Below are positions 14,171 to 23,106 of a stretch of DNA of 39,794 nt, one piece after another (the stretch's first letter is position 1; the number at the start of each line of letters is the position of its first letter). Made by a program: the position numbers and the translations under genes. The notes below the pieces were generated by a model. The model saw nothing but the letters and a program-made list of their open reading frames with translations. It ran no database searches and was not told the DNA's origin. Origin of the DNA: Bdellovibrionales bacterium (GTDB lineage Bacteria > Bdellovibrionota > Bdellovibrionia > Bdellovibrionales > UBA1609); the NCBI GenBank assembly GCA_023301025.1, contig JALZUR010000019.1, forward strand, positions 1-39,794. Reading direction: 5' to 3'.

Positions 14171-15535
14171 ATGAATAAAATCAGAAGCAAAATTCTATTC
14201 TTTTCAATTCTAGGCTCAGGTCTTTGCTCTTTGATATTCTTTCAAATTTACAGAACATATAATGCTTTAGAAAAAGACAGAACTAAATATTTACAGGCAG
14301 AAAGAATAAGCTACGTACTTTTAGCTGCTAGAAGTAGTCCTTTTTACAAGTCTATTCAAAGTGAACTTCTTTTAGAAAAATCAACTTTAACACCAGAATA
14401 CAGAAATGAAGCGTATCAAAAAATAGTTAATGCCTACTTAAAACAAAGGAGAGGAACTTTAAGAAGAAGCATCTCTTCTTTTAACAAACAAGAGGCCATG
14501 TACAAAGACTATCTTTCTACAAATATAATGGTCTACAAAAGCAGACTACTCTCACTTACTATTGGCTTGATTTTAAGTTTTTTTATAACACTTTACCTCA
14601 TGCTTTTTATTGTTCTATACACAACTTTAAAACCACTTAGAAAACTCAGTAGACGAATGGTCGATTTTTTAAATAACAGGTACAGTTACAAGTTTAGAGT
14701 CCCTCCAAGTAATGAAGTTGGACAATTAGAAGTGAACTTTCATTCACTTGCACAACGTGTGATAAATAACTTTGAAGAGTTAAAAGCTTTGGACTCTGCA
14801 AAAAGTGACTTTTTAAACATTGCAAGTCATGAGCTAAGAACACCTTTAACATCTATCAAAGGATCTTTAAATATTTTAAACTTAAGTATTGAAAAGATAA
14901 ACACTGATAAGATCAAACAGCTTATGGGAATTGCAGAAGCAGAAGCTGATCGATTGATTAGACTTATCAATGATCTTCTAGACTTAGCAAAAATTGAAGC
15001 AGGTCACATGGTTTTAAACAAAAAGTGGATCAGAGTAGATGATCTTATTGAAAAAACTCTATTTAGTTTAGATGGATTTGCGCAGTCATCAAATATAAAT
15101 TTAGCTTATACTTCCGGTCAAGCCAAAATGGTCGAGATTGATCAAGATAAAGTACAACAAGTTATTACAAACCTTGCATCAAACGCAATTAAATACTCCC
15201 CAAAAGAAGGTACTGTGAAAATTGTTGTGAGCATAGATAATCACAACCATTTAAAAATAAGTGTTATAGATGAAGGAGAAGGGATTTCACCTGATGAGCA
15301 AAAAAATATCTTTGAGAAATTTAGACAGGTAAGTGGCAAAAATAAGCCTATCGTTAAAGGAACAGGCCTTGGTCTTGCCATAGCAAAGGCTGTTGTTGAA
15401 GAGCACAGTGGTATTATTGGTGTTCAGTCTGTTGTTAACGAAGGAAGTGCTTTTTACTTTACTCTTCCCCATTGGAGACAAGAAAATATCACAATAGATT
15501 TTAGGAAAAATCAACAAGGATCGAAAGCTGCATGA
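14171..15535 (+). CDS. Membrane sensor histidine kinase
   Basis: A 454-residue kinase. Two transmembrane segments (about 8-27 and 127-152) flank a short ~100-residue helical periplasmic sensor rich in Lys/Arg. A HAMP linker (~153-205) leads to the HisKA dimerisation box DFLNIASHELRTPLTSIKG with phospho-acceptor His220. The HATPase_c domain shows the N box (TNLASNAIKYSP, Asn334/Asn338), G1 (DEGEGIS, Asp368), F box and G2 (GTGLGLAIAKA, 397-407). It lacks PAS or receiver domains. It overlaps the downstream HPt gene by 4 nt and follows the receiver gene, so receiver, kinase and HPt form one operon. Confidence 0.94.
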   Translation: MNKIRSKILFFSILGSGLCSLIFFQIYRTYNALEKDRTKYLQAERISYVLLAARSSPFYKSIQSELLLEKSTLTPEYRNEAYQKIVNAYLKQRRGTLRRSISSFNKQEAMYKDYLSTNIMVYKSRLLSLTIGLILSFFITLYLMLFIVLYTTLKPLRKLSRRMVDFLNNRYSYKFRVPPSNEVGQLEVNFHSLAQRVINNFEELKALDSAKSDFLNIASHELRTPLTSIKGSLNILNLSIEKINTDKIKQLMGIAEAEADRLIRLINDLLDLAKIEAGHMVLNKKWIRVDDLIEKTLFSLDGFAQSSNINLAYTSGQAKMVEIDQDKVQQVITNLASNAIKYSPKEGTVKIVVSIDNHNHLKISVIDEGEGISPDEQKNIFEKFRQVSGKNKPIVKGTGLGLAIAKAVVEEHSGIIGVQSVVNEGSAFYFTLPHWRQENITIDFRKNQQGSKAA

Positions 15536-15819
15536 GTTTTAATAACATGTTAGAAAAACTTAAAATAAAATACCTAAAAGATCTTAATGTTAAAGTAAAT
15601 GAGCTTACAGGTTTTATAGGAAGCATTGAAACCAAACATGAAGAAATTCAAACATTTTATCATCAACTAAAAGGCAGTGGTGCCACCTACGGGGTTCCTG
15701 AAATTTCAGAAATTGGCAAAACATTTGAAGACAAGGCAAAAGATAACAGCCTAACTGATTCTGACATTAAAGAGTCCAAAATTAAACTAGAGAGCGTTTT
15801 AAAAACTCATCTTGGCTGA
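15532..15819 (+). CDS. Histidine phosphotransfer (HPt) domain protein
   Basis: A 95-residue helical protein whose central segment FYHQLKGSGATYGVPEISEIGKTFE matches the HPt consensus (H-x-L-K-G-S-x-x-x-x-G). His44 is the predicted phosphorylated residue. Its ATG overlaps the kinase stop (ATGA), so translation is probably coupled. Together with the receiver (13798) and kinase (14171) it completes a His-Asp-His relay; the final DNA-binding or output regulator must lie elsewhere. Confidence 0.85.
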   Translation: MSFNNMLEKLKIKYLKDLNVKVNELTGFIGSIETKHEEIQTFYHQLKGSGATYGVPEISEIGKTFEDKAKDNSLTDSDIKESKIKLESVLKTHLG

Positions 15820-15863
15820 CCCTTTCTTCATCGGTACATAGATATTACTAAAATAATTTTGGC

Positions 15864-15892
15864 TTGAATAAGCTCATGTGTATGAGTAAAGT
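15864..15892 (+). promoter_or_regulatory. Sigma-70-type promoter, probably giving a leaderless mRNA
   Basis: TTGAAT (15864-15869), a 17-bp spacer and TAAAGT (15887-15892), 4/6 matches each. The predicted start, 7 nt after the -10, is the A of the ATG at 15899. No Shine-Dalgarno is present upstream of that gene. Confidence 0.45.
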
Positions 15893-15898
15893 TCATTC

Positions 15899-17272
15899 AT
15901 GAGCTCAATTCCCTTTAAAGATATTATCCCTGAAAAACAGATACTTACAGAACCTCTAGATGAAGTGGAATATTTTTCTAAAGACTGGACCAAACAGTTT
16001 AAAGTGAGTTCTTCAGGGGTTTTGTTTCCAAAAACCCATGAAGAAGTTGTGAATATTGTTAAAAAAGCATACGAGCACAACATTAAACTCGTGCCTAGCG
16101 GCGGAAGAACTGGTTTAAGCGGCGGGGCTGTAGCAACAAACAAAGAATGGGTTTTATCTCTAGAGAAGATGAATAAAATTCTTTCTTTTTCAAAAGAAGA
16201 TTCAAGCTTAACAGCTCAAGCAGGCGTAGTGACTGATATTATACAAGAAGAGGCTTTAAAGCATGATTTATATTTTCCAATAGAGTTTGGAGCAACTGGC
16301 TCTAGTCAAATTGGTGGAAATGTAGCAACAAATGCTGGAGGAGTTCACGTTTTAAAATACGGATCAACAAGAGACTGGATCATGTCTTTAAAAGTTGTCA
16401 CAGGAAAAGGTGAGACTTTAGACATCAATAAAGGACTTGTTAAAAACAATACGGGCTATGACTTAAAACAATTGATGATCGGAAGTGAAGGCACTTTAGG
16501 CGTTGTCACTGAAGTTGAAGTGCGCCTTACAGCAAAACCAAAAGAAAAATCTGTTATGCTTTTAGGGCTTAATACACTAGATACATTGCTTGATCTTTTT
16601 AGCTATTCAAAAAACAATTTACCAATTTCTGCCTTTGAACTTTTTTCGAAGACTTCACTTGAACATGTTCTAAGCTCAAACTCTCAATTAAAAAAGCCTT
16701 TAGAGACTGACGTAGATCACTATGTTCTAATTGAAATTGAACCAAACAACCATTTTGATGTCACTACACACTTAGAACACTTTTTTGAAAAGGAATGGGT
16801 GGTAGACGGTATATTAAGTCAAAATACAAATCAGTTTAAAGAACTTTGGAGTTTTAGAGAGCTTATAACAGAATCTATATCTATTTTTACGCCCTACAAA
16901 AATGATATTTCTGTGAGAGTTTCAAAAGTTCCTGAATTTATAAAAACCATACACGAAACTGTTTTTAAAGAGCAAAAAGATTTAAGTGTTATCGTTTTTG
17001 GTCATATTGGAGACGGAAATTTACATGTGAATACTTTAAAGCCAAAAGACATGCCTCAAGCAGAGTTTATTAAAAGGTGTGAATCTGTAAGCTCACTTCT
17101 TTTTGCAGAGCTAGAAAAACTTGGCGGCAGTGTTTCTGCAGAGCATGGCATTGGCTTACTTAAAAAGCCTTACCTTAAACACTCAAGATCTCAGTCTGAA
17201 ATTGAACTTATGAAATCTATAAAAAAAGTTTTTGATCCAAAAGGAATACTTAATCCTGGTAAAATCTTTTAA
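15899..17272 (+). CDS. FAD-linked 2-hydroxyacid dehydrogenase (GlcD / D-lactate dehydrogenase family)
   Basis: A 457-residue flavoprotein of the vanillyl-alcohol-oxidase type. The N-terminal PCMH FAD-binding domain contains VPSGGRTGLSGGAV and IGGNVATNAGG with NTGYDLKQLMIGSEGTLGVVTEVEVRL. The C-terminal FAD-oxidase domain contains VFGHIGDGNLHVN (metal-binding histidines) and GSVSAEHGIGLLKKPYL. Family members oxidise glycolate, D-lactate or D-2-hydroxyglutarate to the keto acid and pass electrons to quinone or an electron-transfer flavoprotein. No GlcE/GlcF subunits or iron-sulfur domain are encoded nearby, so a single-subunit D-lactate or D-2-hydroxyglutarate enzyme is more likely than glycolate oxidase. 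There is no ribosome site; the upstream promoter suggests a leaderless transcript. Confidence 0.9.
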   Translation: MSSIPFKDIIPEKQILTEPLDEVEYFSKDWTKQFKVSSSGVLFPKTHEEVVNIVKKAYEHNIKLVPSGGRTGLSGGAVATNKEWVLSLEKMNKILSFSKEDSSLTAQAGVVTDIIQEEALKHDLYFPIEFGATGSSQIGGNVATNAGGVHVLKYGSTRDWIMSLKVVTGKGETLDINKGLVKNNTGYDLKQLMIGSEGTLGVVTEVEVRLTAKPKEKSVMLLGLNTLDTLLDLFSYSKNNLPISAFELFSKTSLEHVLSSNSQLKKPLETDVDHYVLIEIEPNNHFDVTTHLEHFFEKEWVVDGILSQNTNQFKELWSFRELITESISIFTPYKNDISVRVSKVPEFIKTIHETVFKEQKDLSVIVFGHIGDGNLHVNTLKPKDMPQAEFIKRCESVSSLLFAELEKLGGSVSAEHGIGLLKKPYLKHSRSQSEIELMKSIKKVFDPKGILNPGKIF

Positions 17273-17298
17273 CCAAATGAATTATATGCGGTTAATAT

Positions 17299-17730
17299 AT
17301 GACTGATACCAATGCAGAGACTGAAGGTTCAAAAAACATTGTATTTTTTGATGGCATGTGCAATTTATGCAATCACCTTGTTGATTTTTTAATTAAAAGA
17401 GACAGAGGTAAAAATCTTTTTTACTGCTCTTTGCAAAATCCTAAAGCTTTAGACTATATCAACCAAAAAGATATTGAAAAACTAAACACCCTTTTCTTTT
17501 TACACAATAAAAAAATTTATAAAAAAAGCACTGCCGCTCTTTTAATTTTAATACACATTTATGACTCAAAAATACCTTTAAAGATTTTTTTTAAAACATT
17601 ACTTCTAGTACCAAGCTTTATAAGAGATTTAGTTTACAAAGTTTTAAGCTTAAACCGCTACCGTATTTTCGGGAAAAGACAAAGCTGCCGAGTGCCTACA
17701 GATAAAGAAAAAGAACAGTTTATATGCTAA
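17299..17730 (+). CDS. DCC-family thiol-disulfide oxidoreductase-like protein (DUF393)
   Basis: A 143-residue protein with the family hallmark at its N-terminus, IVFFDGMCNLCNHLVDFLIKRD: the Asp and the CxxC pair (Cys near residues 21 and 24) give the DCC name. Then comes the YCSLQNPKA segment and the usual SxAALLIL stretch in the middle. Family members are thioredoxin-like in sequence but their reaction is not established. It follows the flavoprotein gene by 26 nt and may be cotranscribed. Its last 4 nt overlap the convergent permease gene. Confidence 0.88.
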   Translation: MTDTNAETEGSKNIVFFDGMCNLCNHLVDFLIKRDRGKNLFYCSLQNPKALDYINQKDIEKLNTLFFLHNKKIYKKSTAALLILIHIYDSKIPLKIFFKTLLLVPSFIRDLVYKVLSLNRYRIFGKRQSCRVPTDKEKEQFIC

Positions 17731-18527
17731 GAAAAAAACTGAGTAAGCCCAAGGTTCATTGAATGTAATATGTAAAACAAAATCCCACAAAGCGATACAA
17801 ACAGACAAAAATATCTTAGTCCATCAGAAATAAATGGGTTTAAGGGGCGCAAGAAAAAAGAACTTAAAAAGACACTAGTCATCAATACTAAAGCCTCGCG
17901 CCATGACTCTTGTATAAAGAAAAAATCTACATCTCTACCTGAACCAAAAATCATAAACGAAACAAAAGAACTTAAAGAAACAAAGAACATCACTCCGTTT
18001 CCTGTCGGAGATAATCTGTCTTTTATCACCCACTTCCTACTTATAAACATCATGTTAGACACCAGACCAGTGCCCACTCCACAAAAGCCAGAGAGCGTTC
18101 CAATAAACACCCCAAAAATAGATTTAACAGGGTGCCAGTCTGAAGAAGTAAAAAGTCTTTTGTCCTCAGATTTTTGAAAAAACGTAAGTGTAAAACGAAC
18201 AATCATTAAAACCACAACAAAAAGAAGAGCTAACTTTATATGGTCACCTGAAAATCTAATAGAAAAATAAGAACCGACAAAAGACCCAATGGCTGCCATT
18301 GGCCCCCAATAGATCAAAACATCCCATGAGACTAAAGACTTTTTATTAAACCAGTAAAGATTTGCTAAGGAATTTCCCATAATTATAAGTAGCGCAAAAG
18401 CTACAACCTGGTGTTCATTCCAACCTGTAAGCGCTGGTAAAAATGGAACTAAAAAAACACCACCACCAATACCTAAGAGAGCAGAAACTGCCCCTACACC
18501 TAATCCAAGTAGAAGTATAAATAACAT
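17727..18527 (-). CDS. TauE/SafE family membrane permease
   Basis: A 266-residue polytopic membrane protein with about eight hydrophobic segments. The N-terminal repeat LGLGVGAVSALLGIGGGVFLVPFLP and the second repeat IFGVFIGTLSGFCGVGTGLVSNMMF show the duplicated glycine-rich G-x-G-G-x-x-x-x-P architecture of the TauE/SafE (former DUF81) family, associated with export of sulfite, sulfoacetate or other sulfur anions. The second repeat has GVGTG in place of GIGGG. A G-rich ribosome site lies before the ATG. It is transcribed singly and converges on the DCC-family gene with overlapping ends. Confidence 0.9.
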   Translation of the reverse strand: MLFILLLGLGVGAVSALLGIGGGVFLVPFLPALTGWNEHQVVAFALLIIMGNSLANLYWFNKKSLVSWDVLIYWGPMAAIGSFVGSYFSIRFSGDHIKLALLFVVVLMIVRFTLTFFQKSEDKRLFTSSDWHPVKSIFGVFIGTLSGFCGVGTGLVSNMMFISRKWVIKDRLSPTGNGVMFFVSLSSFVSFMIFGSGRDVDFFFIQESWREALVLMTSVFLSSFFLRPLNPFISDGLRYFCLFVSLCGILFYILHSMNLGLTQFFS

Positions 18528-18604
18528 AATGTCTTGCCCCCAAGCCCTAAGAATTACAAAAAAAATCTACACATCACTTTAAAAAAAGTACTGTGGTTAA
18601 AAAA

Positions 18605-19477
18605 CTAAAGCCTTTGATAGATACTCAAAGGCTCATCTTCAACACCTTGCCTTACTTGATCAGGCTTTAAAAAGTACTTTACATCTGTAGATTCAATTCT
18701 TTTTTGTAAAGTCTTTAAACTCTCAGTGTTTTTAACATCTAAAGTAAAATCTTTAATAGCTTCATTCTCTTTTAAAAAATTTGGATTTTGTGTTTTTAAA
18801 AAAAATCTCTGCCAAGCTTCAAAACTTAAACTGCACCTGTAAGTCATAGTTTCTGCATGCGAGTGTACAGGCGTGTAAGCCGTTAGCACTTCAAAATCAC
18901 CATAGTTTGCATGGAGCTTCAAAGCAGGAGAAACCCATTGAGTCATACCACAAAGCTTTTCAATATTTTCATACCACAAACCAAAAGCTTTACTTAAAAA
19001 GCCTAAGCCATACAGCTTGTCTTCTTTTTTTTCTACAAGAGAATTAATCGAGGTCAAATTATGCGCCACCCACTCATTTCGATTCACACAAGGAATAGCA
19101 ATGAAAAGTGAAATAGGCGTCCAATCTGTTTTTAAAAGCTCAGGACTAAAAACCTTTTTAAGACTTTCAGGGAGTTTTTCTGTTCTGTAAGCAAAGCCTG
19201 AAACTACTCCTGGGATTAAACCACAGTCATAAAAAACCCAACCAGGCATAGGCATATCACTTTTTTTAAACGCCAAACGATCCAGCTCTAAAATAAGTTT
19301 TCCAAAGTGCTCTTCAGTCATTGAAAGAGGATCTCTTTTTAAAACATCCAAATGTGAAAACCAGTCACAATTTTTTAAAAAACTACCTGGCTCTTTTACC
19401 CTATTGTCTTTTCTTAAAAAAACATAAGGTCTTATGTCTGGGTTTTTGATCCAATCACAGCGCTTAGGTAAACTCAT
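18605..19477 (-). CDS. Conserved-looking cytoplasmic protein of unknown function, coupled to fumarase
   Basis: A 290-residue soluble protein without signal peptide or membrane segment, rich in Trp, Phe and Leu. I recognise no family. Notable blocks are [35 protein letters not shown] and [15 protein letters not shown]; the His/Glu/Cys cluster in the last could bind metal, but that is speculation. The ATG at 19477 overlaps the fumarase stop (ATGA), deciding this start over an in-frame ATG at 19516 inside fumC. The tight coupling implies coexpression with fumarase. Confidence 0.7.
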   Translation of the reverse strand: MSLPKRCDWIKNPDIRPYVFLRKDNRVKEPGSFLKNCDWFSHLDVLKRDPLSMTEEHFGKLILELDRLAFKKSDMPMPGWVFYDCGLIPGVVSGFAYRTEKLPESLKKVFSPELLKTDWTPISLFIAIPCVNRNEWVAHNLTSINSLVEKKEDKLYGLGFLSKAFGLWYENIEKLCGMTQWVSPALKLHANYGDFEVLTAYTPVHSHAETMTYRCSLSFEAWQRFFLKTQNPNFLKENEAIKDFTLDVKNTESLKTLQKRIESTDVKYFLKPDQVRQGVEDEPLSIYQRL

Positions 19478-20865
19478 ACTTTTAACGGACCAATCATATC
19501 CATAGGTTTCACCCACTCATCAAACTGCTTTTCTGTTAGAAGTTCTAAATCTAGGGCTGCTTTTTTTAAAGTCGTTCCATCTTCAAAAGCTTTTTTAGCA
19601 ATCTTTGCAGCTTTATCGTAACCAATATGAGTATTGAGAGCAGTAACCAACATCAAAGAATTTGTAAGGTTAGTTTTGCAATTGTCCTCGTTTGCTTTTA
19701 TGCCGTCTAAGCACTTTGTTCTAAAACTGTCACATGCCTCCGATATTAATCTAATAGACTCCAAACAGTTGTGAACAATCATTGGCTTAAACACATTGAG
19801 TTCAAATTGCCCCATACTACCAGCCACAGAAACACCGGCATCATTTCCCATAACCTGAGCACAGACCATAGTGAGCGCTTCACATTGAGTGGGATTAACT
19901 TTACCTGGCATTATAGAGCTTCCAGGCTCATTTGAGGGAAGATTGAGCTCTCCTATTCCTGAGCGTGGGCCACTGCCAAGCATTCGAATGTCATTTGCAA
20001 TTTTCATTAAACTCACTGCTAAAGTTTTTAAAGCACTATGAAGAAAAACACAGGCATCATGGGCAGCTAAACCTTCAAATTTATTTTTTGCTGAAACAAA
20101 GGAAAGTCCTGTCTCTTCAGATATGTGAGCACTCACTCTCTTTCCGAAATCTTCAGGGCTGTTTAAGCCTGTACCCACTGCAGTACCACCAATTGCAAGT
20201 TCACGTGTGCCCATAAGAGCAAAATTGACCCGCTCAATTCCAAGCTCAATCTGTCTAAGGTAACCAGAAAACTCTTGGCCCAAAGTTAAAGGTGTTGCAT
20301 CCATAAAGTGAGTCCGTCCAATTTTAACTATGGATTCAAACTCTTTTACTTTGTTCTCTAAACTAAGTTTAAAACTCTCTAACGCGGGTATAAGTTTTTT
20401 ATAGCCCATCTCATTAACTGCAATGTGCATAGCTGTCGGAAAGGTGTCGTTTGAAGACTGACTTTTATTTACGTCATCATTGGGGTGAACTTTTTTTTCA
20501 CCTAAATCAAAACCCATGATTTGGCAGGCTCTGTTTGCGATCACTTCATTAGAATTCATATTTGACTGTGTTCCACTGCCTGTTTGCCAAACAACTAATG
20601 GAAATTCAGTATCAAGATCTCCTGAAATGACTTCATCAGAAGCTTTAGAAATGGCTTGCTGTTTGTCCGCATCAAGAAGCCCAAACTCTTTGTTGGCTAG
20701 GGCACAAGATTTTTTTAGAACACCTAAAGCTCTTATCATTTCACGAGGAAACTTGTTATCACCAATCTTAAAGTTCTCTAAACTTCTCTGCGTCTGCGCG
20801 CCCCAGAGGCGAGAAGAGTCTACTTTAACCTCACCCATACTGTCTTTTTCAATTCTAAATTTCAT
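19474..20865 (-). CDS. fumC: Fumarate hydratase class II
   Basis: A 463-residue member of the fumarase/aspartase superfamily, matching the usual ~465 residues. It shows [15 protein letters not shown] at the N-terminus, [30 protein letters not shown] (catalytic His in GRTH) and the signature [16 protein letters not shown] with the mobile-loop Ser. It catalyses reversible hydration of fumarate to malate in the citric acid cycle. The start at 20865 ([11 protein letters not shown]) matches the family; an in-frame ATG at 20901 would add 12 residues not seen in homologues. A TTGCAA / 17 bp / TAGCTT arrangement just upstream may be its promoter. Confidence 0.95.
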   Translation of the reverse strand: MKFRIEKDSMGEVKVDSSRLWGAQTQRSLENFKIGDNKFPREMIRALGVLKKSCALANKEFGLLDADKQQAISKASDEVISGDLDTEFPLVVWQTGSGTQSNMNSNEVIANRACQIMGFDLGEKKVHPNDDVNKSQSSNDTFPTAMHIAVNEMGYKKLIPALESFKLSLENKVKEFESIVKIGRTHFMDATPLTLGQEFSGYLRQIELGIERVNFALMGTRELAIGGTAVGTGLNSPEDFGKRVSAHISEETGLSFVSAKNKFEGLAAHDACVFLHSALKTLAVSLMKIANDIRMLGSGPRSGIGELNLPSNEPGSSIMPGKVNPTQCEALTMVCAQVMGNDAGVSVAGSMGQFELNVFKPMIVHNCLESIRLISEACDSFRTKCLDGIKANEDNCKTNLTNSLMLVTALNTHIGYDKAAKIAKKAFEDGTTLKKAALDLELLTEKQFDEWVKPMDMIGPLKV

Positions 20866-21011
20866 AGCTTCTAAGCTAAGCCTTAGACTAAAAACTTGCA
20901 ATCTTGTTTGTATTTATGAGTAAAGCATTGACGGTCTTCACACATTGCAGCATTTCTTAAAAGTGTGACCTAAAAACGTACACGACTCCGCCGTAACAAA
21001 AGGATTAAAAC

Positions 21012-21470
21012 ATGAAGTATTGGCTTATGAAATCAGAACCTGATGCCTATTCATTTGAGCAGTTAAAAAAAGACAAAACAACGCTTTGGGACGGTATTAG
21101 AAACTACCAAGCAAGAAACTTTATGACAAAAGAAATGGATGTGGGAGACATGGTTTTATTTTATCACTCAAACACAAAACCACCAGGTGTGATTGGACTG
21201 GCTAAGGTTTCAAAAAAAGCCGTAGCTGATCCTACGGCTTTTGATAAAAAATCTAAATACTTTGATGAAAAATCTAAAAAAGAGGAGCCAAGGTGGTTTT
21301 GTGTAGAAGTTAAGTACTTTAAACCTTTTAAAAACTATGTCTCTTTAGAAGATGTAAAAAATGAAAAAACACTATCGAATATGAAGGTTGTTCAAAAAGG
21401 CATGCGTCTTTCTATTCAACCTGTTTTAGAAAAAGAGTTTAATCGTATTTGTAAAATGGGTGGACTTTGA
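21012..21470 (+). CDS. EVE domain protein (PUA-like modified-base binding)
   Basis: A 152-residue single EVE domain. MKYWLMKSEPDAYSFEQL at the N-terminus, then TTLWDGIRNYQARNFM, MDVGDMVLFYHSN, PGVIGLAKV and PRWFCVEVKYF follow the whole family (human THYN1-like and bacterial relatives). EVE domains have a PUA-like fold that recognises modified nucleobases in RNA or DNA. Its stop overlaps the TTG start of the downstream tRNA-dihydrouridine synthase. An AAAAGGA ribosome site precedes the ATG. Confidence 0.93.
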   Translation: MKYWLMKSEPDAYSFEQLKKDKTTLWDGIRNYQARNFMTKEMDVGDMVLFYHSNTKPPGVIGLAKVSKKAVADPTAFDKKSKYFDEKSKKEEPRWFCVEVKYFKPFKNYVSLEDVKNEKTLSNMKVVQKGMRLSIQPVLEKEFNRICKMGGL

Positions 21471-22411
21471 AGATTGGTTTAGCCCCAATGGAAGGGGTGC
21501 TAGACCCCTTGATGAGACAAATACTAACAAAAAATAAGCATATTGATTACTGCACAACAGAGTTTGTAAGAGTCACTGACAAACTTATCCCAAAACATGT
21601 TTTTTACAGATATGCCCCAGAGTTAAGAGAAGACTCTAAAACCCAATCAAAAACTCCGGTACTCGTGCAACTTTTGGGTGGTAAGCCCGACTGGATGGCT
21701 GAAAATGCGAGAATAGCTAAAGATTTAGGTGCCTTCGGCATAGATCTTAATTTTGGCTGTCCCGCAAAAACAGTAAACAGACATGACGGAGGTGCCACAC
21801 TCTTAAAAGACCCTCAAAGACTTTTTGACACCATTTCGAAAATAAAAAGCACTCTAGGACAAGATTTTCATGTTTCTGCAAAGGTTCGACTAGGTTTTGA
21901 CAATAAAGATTTAGTTACAGACATAGCAATAGCGTGTTTTGAATCTGGAGCAAATTGGATGACCGTACATGCACGAACAAAAGAAGAAGCTTACAAACCT
22001 CCTGCCCACTGGGAGTTCATAAGAAAAATGAAAGAAAATACACCAAAAGACTTTTGTATTTTTGCAAATGGTGACATTTGGTCTTTAAGCAAATACCGAG
22101 AGTGTGTTGAAAAAAGTTTATGTAAGGATGTAATGATTGGTCGAGGGCTTTTAAGAAACCCTTTTTTAGCTGAAGAGATTAAAAAGAATAAAGAATTTGA
22201 TAGTAAAGAAAAAGAAGAAAAAACACTGACTTTGATTAAAGACTATCTTCAAAAAGGGGCGCAAATCTACGGCGAAACAAAAGCCCTAAACCGAATTAAA
22301 CAATGGCTTAGAATATGCACCTACCCAGAGCACTCAAGATTTAGTAAAATCTTCGAGCTAGCAAAGCGCACACGCTCAACAACAGAAATCCGAAAGTGTC
22401 TAGAGCATTAA
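21467..22411 (+). CDS. dusC: tRNA-dihydrouridine synthase, DusC-like
   Basis: A 314-residue FMN-dependent TIM-barrel enzyme that reduces specific uridines in tRNA to dihydrouridine. MKIGLAPMEGVLDPLMRQIL, the block CTTEFVRVTDKLIPKHVFYR and the active-site DLNFGCPAKTVNRHDGGATLL (catalytic Cys), followed by SAKVRLGF, TVHARTK and IGRGLLRNPFL, match Dus proteins. The EFVRVTDKLIP segment is characteristic of DusC, which acts at position 16. The start is TTG at 21467, overlapping the EVE stop as TTGA, which indicates coupled translation with the EVE gene. Confidence 0.93.
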   Translation: MKIGLAPMEGVLDPLMRQILTKNKHIDYCTTEFVRVTDKLIPKHVFYRYAPELREDSKTQSKTPVLVQLLGGKPDWMAENARIAKDLGAFGIDLNFGCPAKTVNRHDGGATLLKDPQRLFDTISKIKSTLGQDFHVSAKVRLGFDNKDLVTDIAIACFESGANWMTVHARTKEEAYKPPAHWEFIRKMKENTPKDFCIFANGDIWSLSKYRECVEKSLCKDVMIGRGLLRNPFLAEEIKKNKEFDSKEKEEKTLTLIKDYLQKGAQIYGETKALNRIKQWLRICTYPEHSRFSKIFELAKRTRSTTEIRKCLEH

Positions 22412-22448
22412 ACAAAAGAAAGACTAGAGCTTTAAATTATTAGAATGT

Positions 22449-22468
22449 TTTATAATTACAATTATAAA
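22449..22468. promoter_or_regulatory. Near-perfect palindrome upstream of the ATT-started exported gene
   Basis: TTTATAATT (22449-22457) and AATTATAAA (22460-22468) form a 9-bp inverted repeat around a 2-nt centre, in the 194-bp space between dusC and the next gene. It could be an operator. Because the DNA is very AT-rich, chance symmetry is possible. Confidence 0.25.
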
Positions 22469-22605
22469 TGATTGAATTATTTATTTGATCTATAAATAGA
22501 AACTGAAATATATTCAGCTTTTAAGTAGGCCTTATCCAGTATTTCAAATTAAATTTGCTCGCTTCTGGAATTCTGTGTAGCACTATAAAAAATTTGGAGG
22601 CTTTT

Positions 22606-23106
22606 ATTACACTTTTTATCAATCTACTCTTTATTCTAGTGTCATCCTTTGCATACTCAGAAGAGCCTCTAGATATTACAAGTTCAAATTTACAAGGTGT
22701 GTGGGAGTTTTATCCAATTTCAACATCTCAAGTAAATCACAATGATATAAAGACTCTTTTATTTTCAGATATAGAGACACTTAATTCATATAAAAGTAAT
22801 TCAACAGTTAAACAAAATCCTGCATCTATAAACACTTTTTTTTTAGAATTTATAGACGATGTGATACATCTGCATCTACATCAATTTAACTCTTCAGATG
22901 AAACCTTTGTATTCTACTTTCAAACGCTAAACCCTTTCACACTTCTTAATAACACTATACAAACAGACGAAGAAAAAAGTCTCATAACTGCTGATTTAAA
23001 AGTGATTTATCTTTCAGAAAAAAGACTTGATTTGTACATTAAAGACTCTAATTCACTGTTGTCTTTTAAGAGAACTACTAAAGACGCTATTAAAACTTCA
23101 CACTGA
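22606..23106 (+). CDS. Small exported protein of unknown function with apparent ATT start
   Basis: A 166-residue protein if started at ATT 22606. A consensus GGAGG lies 5 nt upstream of that ATT, and translation from it gives a clean signal peptide (TLFINLLFILVSSFAYS then EEPLD). The frame has no ATG or GTG in a sensible place; the alternative TTG at 22555 has no ribosome site and would place 17 extra residues before the signal peptide. The mature part (~145 residues) is beta-rich with blocks LQGVWEFYPI and DDVIHLHLHQFNS, resembling small lipocalin-like periplasmic proteins, but I cannot name a family. It ends inside a terminator hairpin shared with lptG. Confidence 0.65.
   Translation: MTLFINLLFILVSSFAYSEEPLDITSSNLQGVWEFYPISTSQVNHNDIKTLLFSDIETLNSYKSNSTVKQNPASINTFFLEFIDDVIHLHLHQFNSSDETFVFYFQTLNPFTLLNNTIQTDEEKSLITADLKVIYLSEKRLDLYIKDSNSLLSFKRTTKDAIKTSH

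Noticed and set aside
15858-15874. Possible second sigma-54 promoter (TTGGCTTG...AGC)
   Set aside because: The GG/GC offset is wrong by one base and the flanking consensus is poor.
20516-20923. Open frame antisense to fumC
   Set aside because: It lies opposite conserved fumarase motifs and has no independent support.
20938-20968. TCACAC/GTGTGA inverted repeat between fumC and the EVE gene
   Set aside because: A 6-bp repeat with a 19-nt gap is too weak and too widely spaced to call an operator.
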